Source of the DNA: an uncultured Flavihumibacter sp.
GTDB lineage: Bacteria; Bacteroidota; Bacteroidia; Chitinophagales; Chitinophagaceae
Assembly (NCBI GenBank): GCA_902168225.1
Contig: CABHOW010000048.1
Location: 53,555 to 117,554, forward strand
Reading direction: 5' to 3'
Length of the DNA: 64,000 nucleotides
Shown here: one piece after another, positions 53,844 through 63,252 of the stretch
Layout: each line of letters begins with the position of its first letter
Numbering within the stretch: position 1 is the first letter of the stretch
Translations under genes and position numbers: made by a program
The notes under the pieces: model-generated
Seen by the model: only the letters and a program-made list of their open reading frames with translations
The model's database searches: none
What the model was told of the DNA's origin: nothing

Positions 53844-56813
53844 ATGAGAAGATTGCTAACCTGTTTTGGAGCCTTCGTTACGGTTGCTCTATTCAGCATT
53901 TCAGCCATGGCACAAACAGTTACCTCGGTTTCAGGTACTGTTACCAGCGGAAAATCTAAAGAGTCTCTTTCGGCTGTTTCGGTTTCTGTGAAGGGCGGTA
54001 CTGCTGGTACGTATACCGACGATAAGGGTACGTTTAAGTTTTCAACAACACAAAAATTACCATTTACCTTGGTTTTTTCTTCTGTTGGTTATTCTTCTAA
54101 AGAAGTAACCATCAACAGTGCTAATCAAAACGTAAGTGTTGAGTTAGACATTTCTTTTGCTTTAGGTCAGGAAATTGTAGTTTCTGCTTCAAGAGTTCCG
54201 GAAAGAATTTTGGAATCACCGGTATCAATTGAACGTATCAGTAGCACAGCAATTCGTCAGGCACCGGCTGCAAACTACTATGATATGTTAACCAATTTAA
54301 AAGGTGTTGACGTAGTTAATGCCAGTTTAACTTTTACAAGTGTTGGAACACGTGGTTTTAACAGCAGTGGTAATACGCGCTTAAACCAAATCGTGGATGG
54401 TATGGATAACCAGGCTCCCGGTTTAAACTTCTCTGTAGGTAATATCATTGGCTTAACAGAGTTAGATGTAGATAATATGGAATTGCTACAAGGTGCTTCA
54501 TCTGCATTATACGGTCCTGGAGGTACCAACGGTACTGTTTTAATTAACAGTAAAAATCCTTTCAAATACCAAGGATTGAGTTTCCAAATCAAAACCGGTG
54601 TTAACCATGTGGATAACAAACAACGTCCTCGTGCCCCTTATTATGATTGGAGTGTAAGATGGGCAAAGAAAATTAATGACAAGTTTGCTTATAAAATCAA
54701 TGCCCAATTCTTGCAAGCACAAGATTGGTTGGCTAATAGAAAAAATAACTATTTAAGACCACCACTGAGCGCAATGCCTAACGGTCAAATAACAGGGGGT
54801 GATCGATTAAGTGATCCCAACTATGATGGTGTGAATGAATATGGTGATGAAACCAATGCTAATTTACAAGGTGCATTTCAGGGTGTAATTGCAGCGAATC
54901 CTTTCTTGGGCGTGTTGCCTGTTGGTGCTTTACCCGGTATTACAACTCCTGTACCTATCCCTTCATCTGCAGTGTTAGGCTCTTTTGCAGCAGGTCCTTT
55001 ATATGTTTCCAGAACAGGGTATGCTGAAAATCAGGTTTTAGATCCTACTACTGTAAACGTTAAATTGAGCGGTGCCTTGCATTATAAAGTCAATGATAAT
55101 ATTGAAGCCATTATCGCGGGTCATTGGGGTACAGGTACTTCTGTTTATACAGGTAGCGACCGTTACTCTTTAAAGGATTTGATCATGGGTCAGTATAAAG
55201 CTGAGCTTCGTTCAAAAAACTGGTATGTAAGAGCATTCACTACGCGTGAGAACTCAGGAAGTTCATTTAATGCAACTATCACTACTCGCTTATTCAATGA
55301 AGCTTGGAAGCCAAGTGCAACGCAGTGGTATCCTCAGTTTGTAGCTGCTACCGTGGGTAGTCAAACCTCAGGTGCTATAGGTACTTACTTAGGTGCTTTA
55401 GGTGCTGCATATGGTGCTGCTTTAGCGGGAGGCGCAACTCCTGCTGCTGCCCTAGCTGCTGCTCAAGGAGCTGCTGCAAGTGCGGTTGCCAATAGTCAAT
55501 TAGCAATCTTAAACGCTTCTCGTGGTGTAGCGGATATTGGCAGACCTACCGGCTTTATTGGTAATAGCACCATGTTCCAGGGAATAGCTAATACCCCTAT
55601 ATCTCAAGGTGGCGGTAAATTCTTAGATAAAACTACTTTATCAGGTGTGGAAGGTCAATATAACCTTACAGATGCCTTGAAATTACAGTCTAGCGGTACC
55701 GATGTTTTGATCGGAGGTAACTTCCGTCAATATGCTTTAAATTCTCAGGGCACTTTATTTGCTGATACCGCAGGTAAAATCAAGATCAATGAGGTGGGTG
55801 CTTATTTACAAATTCAACAGAAATTAATAGGCGACCGTTTGAAATTAACTGCTTCCGGTCGCTATGATAAGAATACAAACTTTGCCGGTCGATTTACGCC
55901 AAGAGTATCTGCGGTAGTTAAGCTGGCTGAAAACCATAATTTACGTTTCTCTTATCAAACAGCGTATCGCTTCCCTACAACTCAAAACCAGTGGATCAAC
56001 CTATTAGTAGGTGGAGGTACTCGTTTAATGGGTGGTGTTCCCCAGTTAAGAGATGGATATAATTTTGCGGGTAACCCTGCATATACTTTGGCTAGCGTGC
56101 AAGCATTTGGTGCCAGCGTACAAGCAGGTGCGCCAAACCCTGCTCTCTTACAAGTACAACAGTTTGATGAATTCAAGCCGGAATCTACTACTTCATTTGA
56201 AGTAGGTTATAAGGGCCTAATTGCTAAGCGTTTATTGATCGATATCTATGGTTATACTGCAAAATATCAGAACTTTCTTTCAGGTGTAACAGTTATTCAA
56301 CAAAAAGCCGGTTTACCTTCTAATCCTATTAATTTGTTGCTTGCCAGCAATCGCATTGCCTACAGCATATCTACCAATGCGCCGGGTAATGTAAATGTAA
56401 ATGGATGGGGTGCTTCAGTTGAATACATGTTGCCTAATAATTTCAACTTTACTGCCAATGTATATTCAGATATAATTGGTGATTTACCAACAGGTTTTGT
56501 GTCTTATTTTAATACGGCTAAATACCGGGCTAATATCGGGTTCAATAATACCGGTTTTGGTAAAGACAATCGTTTTGGATTCAACATTGTGTATCGTTGG
56601 GTAGATTCTTTCTTCTACCAAGGTACTTTTGCTGAAGGCCCTGTTCCATCTTACACAACGGTAGATGCAGCCGTTAGTTACAAAATACCTTCAACGAAAT
56701 CTTTGATTAAGATCGGTGGTACTAATATCTTTAATAAGTACTATGTAAACGCTTTTGGTAATCCCCAAATCGGAGGATTGTACTATATCAGCTTTGGCTG
56801 GAACGTATTTTAG
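53844..56813 (+). CDS. TonB-dependent receptor with CarboxypepD-like N-terminal domain
   Basis: A 989-residue outer-membrane receptor. A signal peptide (to about residue 23, ending AMAQ) is followed by a carboxypeptidase-like regulatory domain (SVSGTVTSGKSKESLSAVSV), a plug domain (about 110-230, with SSALYGPGGTNGTVLINSKN) and a 22-strand barrel ending YYISFGWNVF with the terminal Phe. An unusual Ala/Gly-rich stretch of about 50 residues (around 512-560) lies in a barrel loop. No SusD gene follows, so it is not a typical Sus pair. Substrate unknown. A terminator is at 56834. Confidence 0.92.
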   Translation: MRRLLTCFGAFVTVALFSISAMAQTVTSVSGTVTSGKSKESLSAVSVSVKGGTAGTYTDDKGTFKFSTTQKLPFTLVFSSVGYSSKEVTINSANQNVSVELDISFALGQEIVVSASRVPERILESPVSIERISSTAIRQAPAANYYDMLTNLKGVDVVNASLTFTSVGTRGFNSSGNTRLNQIVDGMDNQAPGLNFSVGNIIGLTELDVDNMELLQGASSALYGPGGTNGTVLINSKNPFKYQGLSFQIKTGVNHVDNKQRPRAPYYDWSVRWAKKINDKFAYKINAQFLQAQDWLANRKNNYLRPPLSAMPNGQITGGDRLSDPNYDGVNEYGDETNANLQGAFQGVIAANPFLGVLPVGALPGITTPVPIPSSAVLGSFAAGPLYVSRTGYAENQVLDPTTVNVKLSGALHYKVNDNIEAIIAGHWGTGTSVYTGSDRYSLKDLIMGQYKAELRSKNWYVRAFTTRENSGSSFNATITTRLFNEAWKPSATQWYPQFVAATVGSQTSGAIGTYLGALGAAYGAALAGGATPAAALAAAQGAAASAVANSQLAILNASRGVADIGRPTGFIGNSTMFQGIANTPISQGGGKFLDKTTLSGVEGQYNLTDALKLQSSGTDVLIGGNFRQYALNSQGTLFADTAGKIKINEVGAYLQIQQKLIGDRLKLTASGRYDKNTNFAGRFTPRVSAVVKLAENHNLRFSYQTAYRFPTTQNQWINLLVGGGTRLMGGVPQLRDGYNFAGNPAYTLASVQAFGASVQAGAPNPALLQVQQFDEFKPESTTSFEVGYKGLIAKRLLIDIYGYTAKYQNFLSGVTVIQQKAGLPSNPINLLLASNRIAYSISTNAPGNVNVNGWGASVEYMLPNNFNFTANVYSDIIGDLPTGFVSYFNTAKYRANIGFNNTGFGKDNRFGFNIVYRWVDSFFYQGTFAEGPVPSYTTVDAAVSYKIPSTKSLIKIGGTNIFNKYYVNAFGNPQIGGLYYISFGWNVF

Positions 56814-56833
56814 CATAACAGGGATTAGTAAGT

Positions 56834-56870
56834 ATAACCCTTCTGCCATAGCAGAAGGGTTATTTGTTTT
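56834..56870 (+). terminator. Rho-independent terminator after the first TonB receptor
   Basis: ATAACCCTTCTGC (56834-56846) pairs with GCAGAAGGGTTAT (56851-56863) around a four-base loop, then TTGTTTTT. The T-rich tail overlaps the -33 box of the next promoter. Confidence 0.92.
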
Positions 56871-56894
56871 TATATGCTTTTACAACTATTTTTG
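56863..56894 (+). promoter_or_regulatory. Promoter for pdhB, nested in the preceding terminator
   Basis: TTTG (56863-56866), 20 bases and TATTTTTG (56887-56894) fit the Bacteroidota pattern exactly. The -33 box lies in the terminator tail. The ATG is at 56919, so the leader is about 20 bases. Confidence 0.75.
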
Positions 56895-56918
56895 TGCACA
56901 TTTTAAAAAAAGACAGCC

Positions 56919-57905
56919 ATGCGTTCAATTGCATTTAGAGAAGCCCTAAGAGAAGCCATGAATGAAGAAATGAGAAGAGACGAGAGGGTTTTTCTCATGG
57001 GAGAAGAAGTGGCAGAATATAATGGTGCATATAAAGTAAGCCAAGGTATGTTGGCTGAGTTCGGTGCCAAACGTGTAATTGATACCCCCATTTCCGAACT
57101 TGGTTTTGCAGCTGTAGCTGTAGGAGCAGCACAAAATGGATTAAGACCCATTGTTGAATTCATGACCTGGAATTTCGCAGTGTTGGCATTGGATCAAATC
57201 TTAAATACAGCTTCTAAAATGTTGGCAATGAGTGGCGGACAAGTAGGCTGCCCCATTGTGTTTCGGGGTCCGAATGGCAGTGCAGGACAATTAGGCGCTC
57301 AACACTCTACCGCTTTTGAAAGTTATTATGCCAATATTCCGGGTATTAAAGTAGTATCTCCTTCCAATGGTTATGATGCAAAGGGATTGTTGAAGCAGGC
57401 TATTCGCTATGAAGAAGATCCGGTTATTTTCATGGAGAGTGAGGTTATGTATGGTGATAAATCAGATGTGCCTGATGAAGAATATTATATTCCTTTGGGT
57501 AAAGCCGATGTAAAAAAGCAGGGCAGAGATGTAACTATTGTTTCTTATAATAAAATGATGAAAGTAGCACTAGGTGCTGCTGCAGAATTGGAGAAAGAAG
57601 GTATTAGTGCAGAGGTCATTGATTTAAGAACCATTCGTCCGCTTGATTGGATGACCATTTTGGAAAGTGTTAAAAAAACAAATAGGTTAGTAATTGTAGA
57701 AGAGCAATGGCCATTCGCTTCTATATCATCAGAAATTTCTTATCGTATACAAAAAGAGGGTTTTGATTATTTAGATGCGCCTATCAAAAGAATCACAAGT
57801 GCGGATGCTCCCATGCACTATGCACCTAATCTTACTGCCTTGGCTATACCCGATGTTAGCCGCACCGTTAAACTGGTAAAAGAAGTAATGTATCTGCAAA
57901 AATAA
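56919..57905 (+). CDS. pdhB: Pyruvate dehydrogenase E1 component, beta subunit
   Basis: A 328-residue E1 beta subunit of a 2-oxo acid dehydrogenase complex. MRSIAFREALREAMNEEM, VFLMGEEVAEYNGAYKVSQG, ERVIDTPISE-like RVIDTPISELGFAAVAVGAA, MTWNFAVLALDQI and VIDLRTIRPLDW are all typical and nearest to pyruvate dehydrogenase type; branched-chain enzymes cannot be fully excluded. The alpha subunit and E2 are not in the window. It has its own promoter and is followed at once by a second TonB receptor gene, a pairing with no obvious shared role. Confidence 0.92.
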   Translation: MRSIAFREALREAMNEEMRRDERVFLMGEEVAEYNGAYKVSQGMLAEFGAKRVIDTPISELGFAAVAVGAAQNGLRPIVEFMTWNFAVLALDQILNTASKMLAMSGGQVGCPIVFRGPNGSAGQLGAQHSTAFESYYANIPGIKVVSPSNGYDAKGLLKQAIRYEEDPVIFMESEVMYGDKSDVPDEEYYIPLGKADVKKQGRDVTIVSYNKMMKVALGAAAELEKEGISAEVIDLRTIRPLDWMTILESVKKTNRLVIVEEQWPFASISSEISYRIQKEGFDYLDAPIKRITSADAPMHYAPNLTALAIPDVSRTVKLVKEVMYLQK

Positions 57906-57921
57906 ATGGCATATTACGGTT

Positions 57922-59934
57922 TTGGTATTTCTTTGCATACTTGCAAAGCATTTAGTAGCACAAACAGATACCAGCTTGCAGGAAGTAGTTGTGCATTCTT
58001 TTCAGCAACAAGTAAAATGGAAAGAAGCAGCAGCATCTGTAGCGGTTATTTCTTCAAAAGAATTGGATAGATTTTCCATCCCTTCCTTAGTACCTGTTTT
58101 TAATACTGTTGCCGGTGTTCGAATGGAAGAAAGATCACCCGGGAGTTATAGAATTGCTATCCGCGGTAATTTATTAAGGTCTCCTTTTGGGGTAAGAAAC
58201 CTAAAGATTTATTGGAACGGTTTACCTATTGCCGATGCAACTGGGAATAGCTATTTTAATTTGCTAGACCTTTCCCAGATCAATAATATCGAGATCACAA
58301 AAGGGCCTGCATCGAGTATGTATGGAGCCGGTACATCAGGCGCTATATTGCTGGAGCAACCGCTATCTTTTGCAAATCAACCTAAACAACAATTTACAAT
58401 CGGTATATCGGGAGGAAGTTTTAAGACCCAACAACAACAAGCCGGATGGCAGTACAGTGATTCAAATTTTAGTTCCCATCTACAGTTTCATCATATAGCG
58501 TCTGACGGGTATCGCGAGCAAACAGCCATGAACAGAACAGGTGTTAACTGGCAAACCCGTTGGCAGCATCAACATACAATATGGCAAACTTTGCTATGGT
58601 ATACACGGTTACAGTACCAAACACCCGGTGGCTTAACAGCTGCACAAATGCTTGAAAACCCTGCTGCAGCAAGACCTCCGGCGGGTACTATCCCGGGTGC
58701 CGTACAGCAGAAAGCAGGTATTATCAATGAAACGGTAATGGCTGCCTTGCAAATGCAACATCAATATAATGAAAGGGTACAACTGAAAGGGTTTTTTCAA
58801 TTGAACAATACAAAATTCACTAACCCCTTCATTACTAATTATGAACTACGGAATGAAAAAAATATCAATGGAGGTTCACAAATTATTGTAACCCCCTTTA
58901 TGCAAAAGCGGCTATTGAAATGGATCACAGGTTTCGAATATTTAATTAATGAATCGGGTATCCAAAATTTTCAGAATAACGGGGGAAACAAAGGGGTCAT
59001 GATGTCGAATGATATCGTATATAGTACACAGGCTTTTTTGTTTTCACAATTAAGTACAACCCTATCAAAAGATCTTACCATAAATCTTGGCTTCAGTACA
59101 AACAAGCAGGTGTATGAATACAAAAGATTGAGTGATGTGAATCCCATTTTCCAACGTAGATCTATTGATGCACCATTTGTACCAAGGTTTTCAGCTAACT
59201 ACGCCATTACCAAAGATTTACATATTTACGGTGTTATAGCCAAAGGTTTTTCTGTTCCTTCCTTAGCAGAAGTAAGGCCATCTGATGGTAATTTTTATCC
59301 TTTTTTACAAGCAGAGCAGGGTTGGAATTATGAATTGGGTGTGAAAGGAACATTATTCCATGAATCACTCACATTTGATATGAATGGATATCGATTTCTA
59401 TTGCAGCAGGCCATTGTACGAAAAACAAATGCTGCAGGTGCAGAGTATTTTGTGAATGCCGGAAGTGTTTTACAACAAGGTATTGAAGCAAGTTTGAAAT
59501 GGAAAACGAATAGCGGTATTACTATTTTTACTTCTTTTAGTTATCAGCCCTATACATTTCAGCAGTATAGTTCCGGTGCTACTCAGTACGATGGAAATAC
59601 TGTTACCGGAGTGCCGGGTACTATTTGGGTTTCGGGAGCAGATTGGCAGCTGCCGCACCAATTTTTATTGCATGCTTCTGTAAATGCAACCGGCAGCATA
59701 CCCTTGAATGATGCCAATACCGCATATGCTAATGCGTACCAATTGGTTCAGGCGAAACTGAGTAAAACCATTACAACTGCAAAAAGAAAGCTCACCTGTT
59801 ATATGGCAGCCGATAATCTGCTCAATCAATCCTATAGTTTGGGTAATGATATCAATGCTGTTGGGGGGCGTTTTTTCAATCCATCCCCAACTCGTAATTT
59901 TTACGCCGGAATACATATTACCTTCAACCAATAA
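57922..59934 (+). CDS. TonB-dependent receptor without CarboxypepD domain
   Basis: About 670 residues. The signal region is VFLCILAKHLVAQ, then the plug (EVVVHSFQQQVKWKEAAASV, RIAIRGNLLRSPFGVRN, GPASSMYGAGTSGAILLEQ) and a barrel ending FYAGIHITFNQ. The start is not clean: the only in-frame candidates are TTG 57922 or non-standard codons, and the ATG at 57906 is in another frame and gives no signal peptide unless one base is lost near 57909. Shape and length suggest a siderophore- or vitamin-type receptor, substrate unknown. It overlaps no gene and follows pdhB after 16 bases. Confidence 0.85.
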   Translation: MVFLCILAKHLVAQTDTSLQEVVVHSFQQQVKWKEAAASVAVISSKELDRFSIPSLVPVFNTVAGVRMEERSPGSYRIAIRGNLLRSPFGVRNLKIYWNGLPIADATGNSYFNLLDLSQINNIEITKGPASSMYGAGTSGAILLEQPLSFANQPKQQFTIGISGGSFKTQQQQAGWQYSDSNFSSHLQFHHIASDGYREQTAMNRTGVNWQTRWQHQHTIWQTLLWYTRLQYQTPGGLTAAQMLENPAAARPPAGTIPGAVQQKAGIINETVMAALQMQHQYNERVQLKGFFQLNNTKFTNPFITNYELRNEKNINGGSQIIVTPFMQKRLLKWITGFEYLINESGIQNFQNNGGNKGVMMSNDIVYSTQAFLFSQLSTTLSKDLTINLGFSTNKQVYEYKRLSDVNPIFQRRSIDAPFVPRFSANYAITKDLHIYGVIAKGFSVPSLAEVRPSDGNFYPFLQAEQGWNYELGVKGTLFHESLTFDMNGYRFLLQQAIVRKTNAAGAEYFVNAGSVLQQGIEASLKWKTNSGITIFTSFSYQPYTFQQYSSGATQYDGNTVTGVPGTIWVSGADWQLPHQFLLHASVNATGSIPLNDANTAYANAYQLVQAKLSKTITTAKRKLTCYMAADNLLNQSYSLGNDINAVGGRFFNPSPTRNFYAGIHITFNQ

Positions 59935-59951
59935 ATAACTAATTTCATCCT

Positions 59952-61103
59952 ATGGCAAAAATTTTGATCATCGACGACGAACGTGCAATACGGAATGTGT
60001 TGAAAGATATATTAGGTAATGAAGGCTTTCAAACAGATGAAGCAGCTGATGGGGAAGAAGGATTGAAAAAAATAAGTAACGGCAATTTCGATGCTATTTT
60101 GTGCGATATAAAAATGCCTAAATTAGATGGCATTGAATTATTACAAAAACTCAAAGAAACAGGTAACGATACGCCTATCATCATCATTAGCGGCCATGGT
60201 AATATCGAAACAGCAGTAGATGCGGTTAAAAAAGGTGCATTCGATTATATTGCAAAGCCACCCGATCTCAATCGGTTATTAATTACCATTCGAAATGCCC
60301 TAGATCGTACTTTGTTGGTCCAAGAAACCAAGGTGCTGAAACGCAAGGTGGGTAAGGTACAGGAGATTATCGGGAATAGTGCGGCTATTCAAAAAATAAA
60401 AGATACAATTGATAAAGTAGCCCCTACAGATGCACGCGTACTTGTAACGGGTGAGAACGGAAGCGGTAAAGAATTAGTGGCTCGCTGGTTACATGCCAAT
60501 AGTTTACGTAACCAAGCTCCTATTATTGAAGTGAACTGCGCTGCCATACCGGGAGAATTGATCGAAAGCGAATTATTCGGTCATGAAAAAGGCTCTTTTA
60601 CTTCGGCCGTAAAACAGCGTATTGGCAAATTTGAACAGGCCAATGGAGGTACTTTATTTCTGGATGAAATTGGAGATATGAGTTTGAGCGCACAGGCAAA
60701 AGTATTGCGCGCTTTACAGGAAGGAAAAATTACCAGGGTAGGTGGGGAGAAAGAAATTGCAGTAGACGTACGGGTAATTGCAGCTACCAACAAAGATCTA
60801 TTGAAAGAGGTAGAAGCTAAAAACTTCCGACTCGATCTCTATCACCGCCTGGGAGTGATATTGATTCAAGTACCTTCTTTAAATGAGCGAAGAGAAGATA
60901 TTCCTTTATTGGTAGAACATTTTTTAGAAACTATCGCAGGCGAATACGGTCAAGCCAAGAAATCCATTGCACCTAAAGCTATGGAGGGTTTGAAGGCGCA
61001 TAACTGGACCGGTAATATCCGCGAATTGCGCAATGTGGTAGAGCGTTTGATCATATTATCGGGCAAAGAAATTACAGCCGAAGATGTGAAAAATTACATT
61101 TAG
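59952..61103 (+). CDS. NtrC-like response regulator lacking the HTH domain
   Basis: A 383-residue protein: an N-terminal receiver (Asp52 in ILCDIKMPKLDG, Lys in AKPPDL), then a sigma-54-type AAA+ domain with Walker A GENGSGKE (168-175) and Walker B TLFLDEIGD, then the lid region TGNIRELRNVVERLI, after which it ends. There is no Fis-type helix-turn-helix. The sigma-54 contact loop that is normally GAFTGA reads GSFTSA (214-219). It may act without enhancer binding or through another partner. It follows the TonB receptor by 17 bases and precedes lepB by 48. Confidence 0.9.
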   Translation: MAKILIIDDERAIRNVLKDILGNEGFQTDEAADGEEGLKKISNGNFDAILCDIKMPKLDGIELLQKLKETGNDTPIIIISGHGNIETAVDAVKKGAFDYIAKPPDLNRLLITIRNALDRTLLVQETKVLKRKVGKVQEIIGNSAAIQKIKDTIDKVAPTDARVLVTGENGSGKELVARWLHANSLRNQAPIIEVNCAAIPGELIESELFGHEKGSFTSAVKQRIGKFEQANGGTLFLDEIGDMSLSAQAKVLRALQEGKITRVGGEKEIAVDVRVIAATNKDLLKEVEAKNFRLDLYHRLGVILIQVPSLNERREDIPLLVEHFLETIAGEYGQAKKSIAPKAMEGLKAHNWTGNIRELRNVVERLIILSGKEITAEDVKNYI

Positions 61104-61126
61104 CAAATTTTTGTATAAATAGCACC

Positions 61127-61134
61127 TATTTTTG
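61127..61134 (+). promoter_or_regulatory. Probable -7 element TATTTTTG before lepB
   Basis: It matches TAnnTTTG exactly, 17 bases before the ATG at 61152. No good -33 box at 19-21 bases is seen, so the assignment is weak. Confidence 0.4.
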
Positions 61135-61151
61135 ACGGATAAACAATTAAT

Positions 61152-62660
61152 ATGGGATGGATTATTTTCCTGATTGGAACAGCAGGATGGCATATTGGAA
61201 TGTATGGTTTATTTAAGAAAGCTGGCATAGAACCTTGGAAGGCTTTTATACCCTTTTATAATACCTGGGAAATTGTACGTGTTTCCAATATTAAAAAATA
61301 TTGGTTTTGGCTTCAGTTGGTTCCTATTGCGGGGCAGTTCATTACCATTTGGATCACGATCATTTTTGTAATGCACTTTAAAAAAGTGAGTTTACTCGAT
61401 CATACGGCTACAGTATTATTTCCTTTTATTTATTTCCCTTTTTTAGGTTTCTCGGAGAAAACAACATGGTATGGTGCCGATGCGTTAACCCATTATCATA
61501 AACCGGCTTCGCGTGAATGGATAGATGCAGCTGTTTTTGCAATTGTTGCTGCTACCCTTATACGCACTTTTGTATTTGAAGCCTATGTTATCCCTACAGG
61601 TAGTATGGAGAAGAGTTTGCTTATCAACGATTTTTTGTTTGTGAGTAAAACAGCTTATGGTCCACGTATTCCGCAAACACCCATTTCTTTTCCCTTTGTG
61701 CATAATGTATTGCCCTTTTCAGAAACTACGCCTTCCTATATTAAGCAAGTTCAACTACCCTATAAGCGCCTGCCTGCAACAAGTGAAATTAAACGCAATG
61801 ATGCGGTAGTATTTAATTTTCCGGCGGGAGATACCATCATTAATTTACCTGAATTCGGCAGTAAGATCACGTATTATGAAGTGTTGAACAGTAGCCAGTT
61901 TAAGGGAGATAGAGAATTATTAAAATCAGAATATCCATTATTGGTTCACCCCATGGATAAAACGGATAATTATATCAAGCGCTGTGTAGCTATGCCGGGG
62001 GATACCCTTCAGGTAAAAAATGCAGAACTATATATTAACGGTAAGCCTGCCTATGTAGCACCGGGTGCACAAACAGAATATATCGCGGTTACGAACGGCA
62101 CCAATTTTACAGATGAATTTTTGAAAGATGAATTGGGTATCGACCCTGTTGAGTCTGACGGTCAATTCGGACCGGGACCGGAAAAGAATAGTTTCGTTTT
62201 GAACATGACTGCCGATGAAGCGGCTAAAGTAAAAAAGTTGTCTAATGTAATTTCACTTACTAAATATGTAGATAACCACGCGGGTATTGTATTCCCGAAT
62301 GATGAAGCCAATTACCCCTGGACGATCGATAATTATGGGCCATTAGTTGTACCGAAACAAGGAGTAGCTATTACACTCACACCTAATAATATTTCCATTT
62401 ATCGCAGACTGATTACGGTATATGAACATAATAGTTTAGAGGAGAAGAATGGGCAATTTACGATCAATGGTAAGCAAACGAATAGTTTTACTCCCAAGTA
62501 TAATTATTATTGGATGATGGGGGATAACAGGCATAGAAGCCAGGATAGTAGGTTTTGGGGTTTTGTACCCGAAACGCATATTGTAGGTAAGGCTTCTTTA
62601 ATTTGGTTTAGTTGGAATAAGGGTCCGCGTTGGAACCGAATTTTCAAGGTTATAAAATAA
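61152..62660 (+). CDS. lepB: Signal peptidase I, long Bacteroidota form
   Basis: A 502-residue membrane protease that removes signal peptides. The first 100 residues hold two or three membrane helices of a DUF5684-like domain (GLFKKAGIEPWKAFIPFYN). The peptidase begins at about 120 with a third anchor helix. The catalytic dyad is Ser151 (IPTGSMEKSLLIND) and Lys276 (DNYIKRCVAMPGD), and the C-terminal box MGDNRHRSQDSRFWG is intact. It is longer than E. coli LepB (324) because of a large insertion after the Lys, as in other Bacteroidota. A strong terminator follows. Confidence 0.94.
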   Translation: MGWIIFLIGTAGWHIGMYGLFKKAGIEPWKAFIPFYNTWEIVRVSNIKKYWFWLQLVPIAGQFITIWITIIFVMHFKKVSLLDHTATVLFPFIYFPFLGFSEKTTWYGADALTHYHKPASREWIDAAVFAIVAATLIRTFVFEAYVIPTGSMEKSLLINDFLFVSKTAYGPRIPQTPISFPFVHNVLPFSETTPSYIKQVQLPYKRLPATSEIKRNDAVVFNFPAGDTIINLPEFGSKITYYEVLNSSQFKGDRELLKSEYPLLVHPMDKTDNYIKRCVAMPGDTLQVKNAELYINGKPAYVAPGAQTEYIAVTNGTNFTDEFLKDELGIDPVESDGQFGPGPEKNSFVLNMTADEAAKVKKLSNVISLTKYVDNHAGIVFPNDEANYPWTIDNYGPLVVPKQGVAITLTPNNISIYRRLITVYEHNSLEEKNGQFTINGKQTNSFTPKYNYYWMMGDNRHRSQDSRFWGFVPETHIVGKASLIWFSWNKGPRWNRIFKVIK

Positions 62661-62685
62661 GTTGTATCTTTAATTGCCGGAAGGG

Positions 62686-62716
62686 GTCCTCTCATGTATC
62701 ATGAGAGGACTTTTTT
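62686..62716 (+). terminator. Rho-independent terminator after lepB
   Basis: GTCCTCTCATG (62686-62696) pairs with CATGAGAGGAC (62700-62710) around a three-base loop and is followed by six T. Confidence 0.95.
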
Positions 62717-62734
62717 GTCTAAATAGGTTTGTGT

Positions 62735-63220
62735 ATGAAGCAGAAAGAAGTTCAGTTCAGTTATGAGATTTATCCTGGAATTAAAAGTTTAGAAAAGGCA
62801 GATGCCGAGCTGCTGAAAGCAGCGAGGGATATTACCAAGAATGCGTATGCGCCATATTCCAATTTTCAGGTAGGGGCTGTAGCGAAGTTGGCCGATGGAT
62901 CGTTGGTAAATGGAACCAATCAGGAGAATGCCAGTTTCCCGGCGGGCCTTTGTGCCGAGCGGGTATTGGTATCGGCTGCCAGTTCTTTTCATCCCGGGAA
63001 AGCTATAGAAGTGATGGCCATCAGTTATCATAATTTGAATGGGGAGAGTAAGCATCCGATATCACCTTGTGGTGTGTGCAGGCAAACATTGGTGGAGTTT
63101 GAGCGCCGCCAAAAAAAGCCTATTCGATTAATTTTAGGGGGACTTGAAGGCAAAATATTTGTGATACCCCAGGCATCCTTATTAATGCCATTGAGTTTTA
63201 CCAGTGAGGATTTGAGGTGA
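62735..63220 (+). CDS. cdd: Cytidine deaminase
   Basis: A 161-residue zinc enzyme that turns cytidine or deoxycytidine into uridine forms for pyrimidine salvage. AYAPYSNFQVGAVAKLADGS is the start of the fold, NQENASFPAGLCAERVLVSA has the His-equivalent Cys and catalytic Glu (CAE), and SPCGVCRQTLVEF has the two further zinc Cys (PCxxC). It starts at ATG 62735, 18 bases after the terminator. The length is slightly above the 130-140 of tetrameric forms because of an N-terminal extension. Confidence 0.95.
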   Translation: MKQKEVQFSYEIYPGIKSLEKADAELLKAARDITKNAYAPYSNFQVGAVAKLADGSLVNGTNQENASFPAGLCAERVLVSAASSFHPGKAIEVMAISYHNLNGESKHPISPCGVCRQTLVEFERRQKKPIRLILGGLEGKIFVIPQASLLMPLSFTSEDLR

Positions 63221-63221
63221 A

Positions 63222-63252
63222 GATAGGGGATAGGGAATAGGTTATAGGTAAC
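63222..63252. repeat. Short-period GATAGGGAATAGG repeat after cdd
   Basis: Imperfect copies of a 7-8 base unit (GATAGGG, GATAGGGAATAGG, TTATAGGTAAC) start one base after the cdd stop. Confidence 0.7.

Noticed and set aside
62724..62731. TAGGTTTG as promoter of cdd
   Set aside because: It matches the -7 pattern, but transcription would start at or after the ATG at 62735, so it cannot serve this start.
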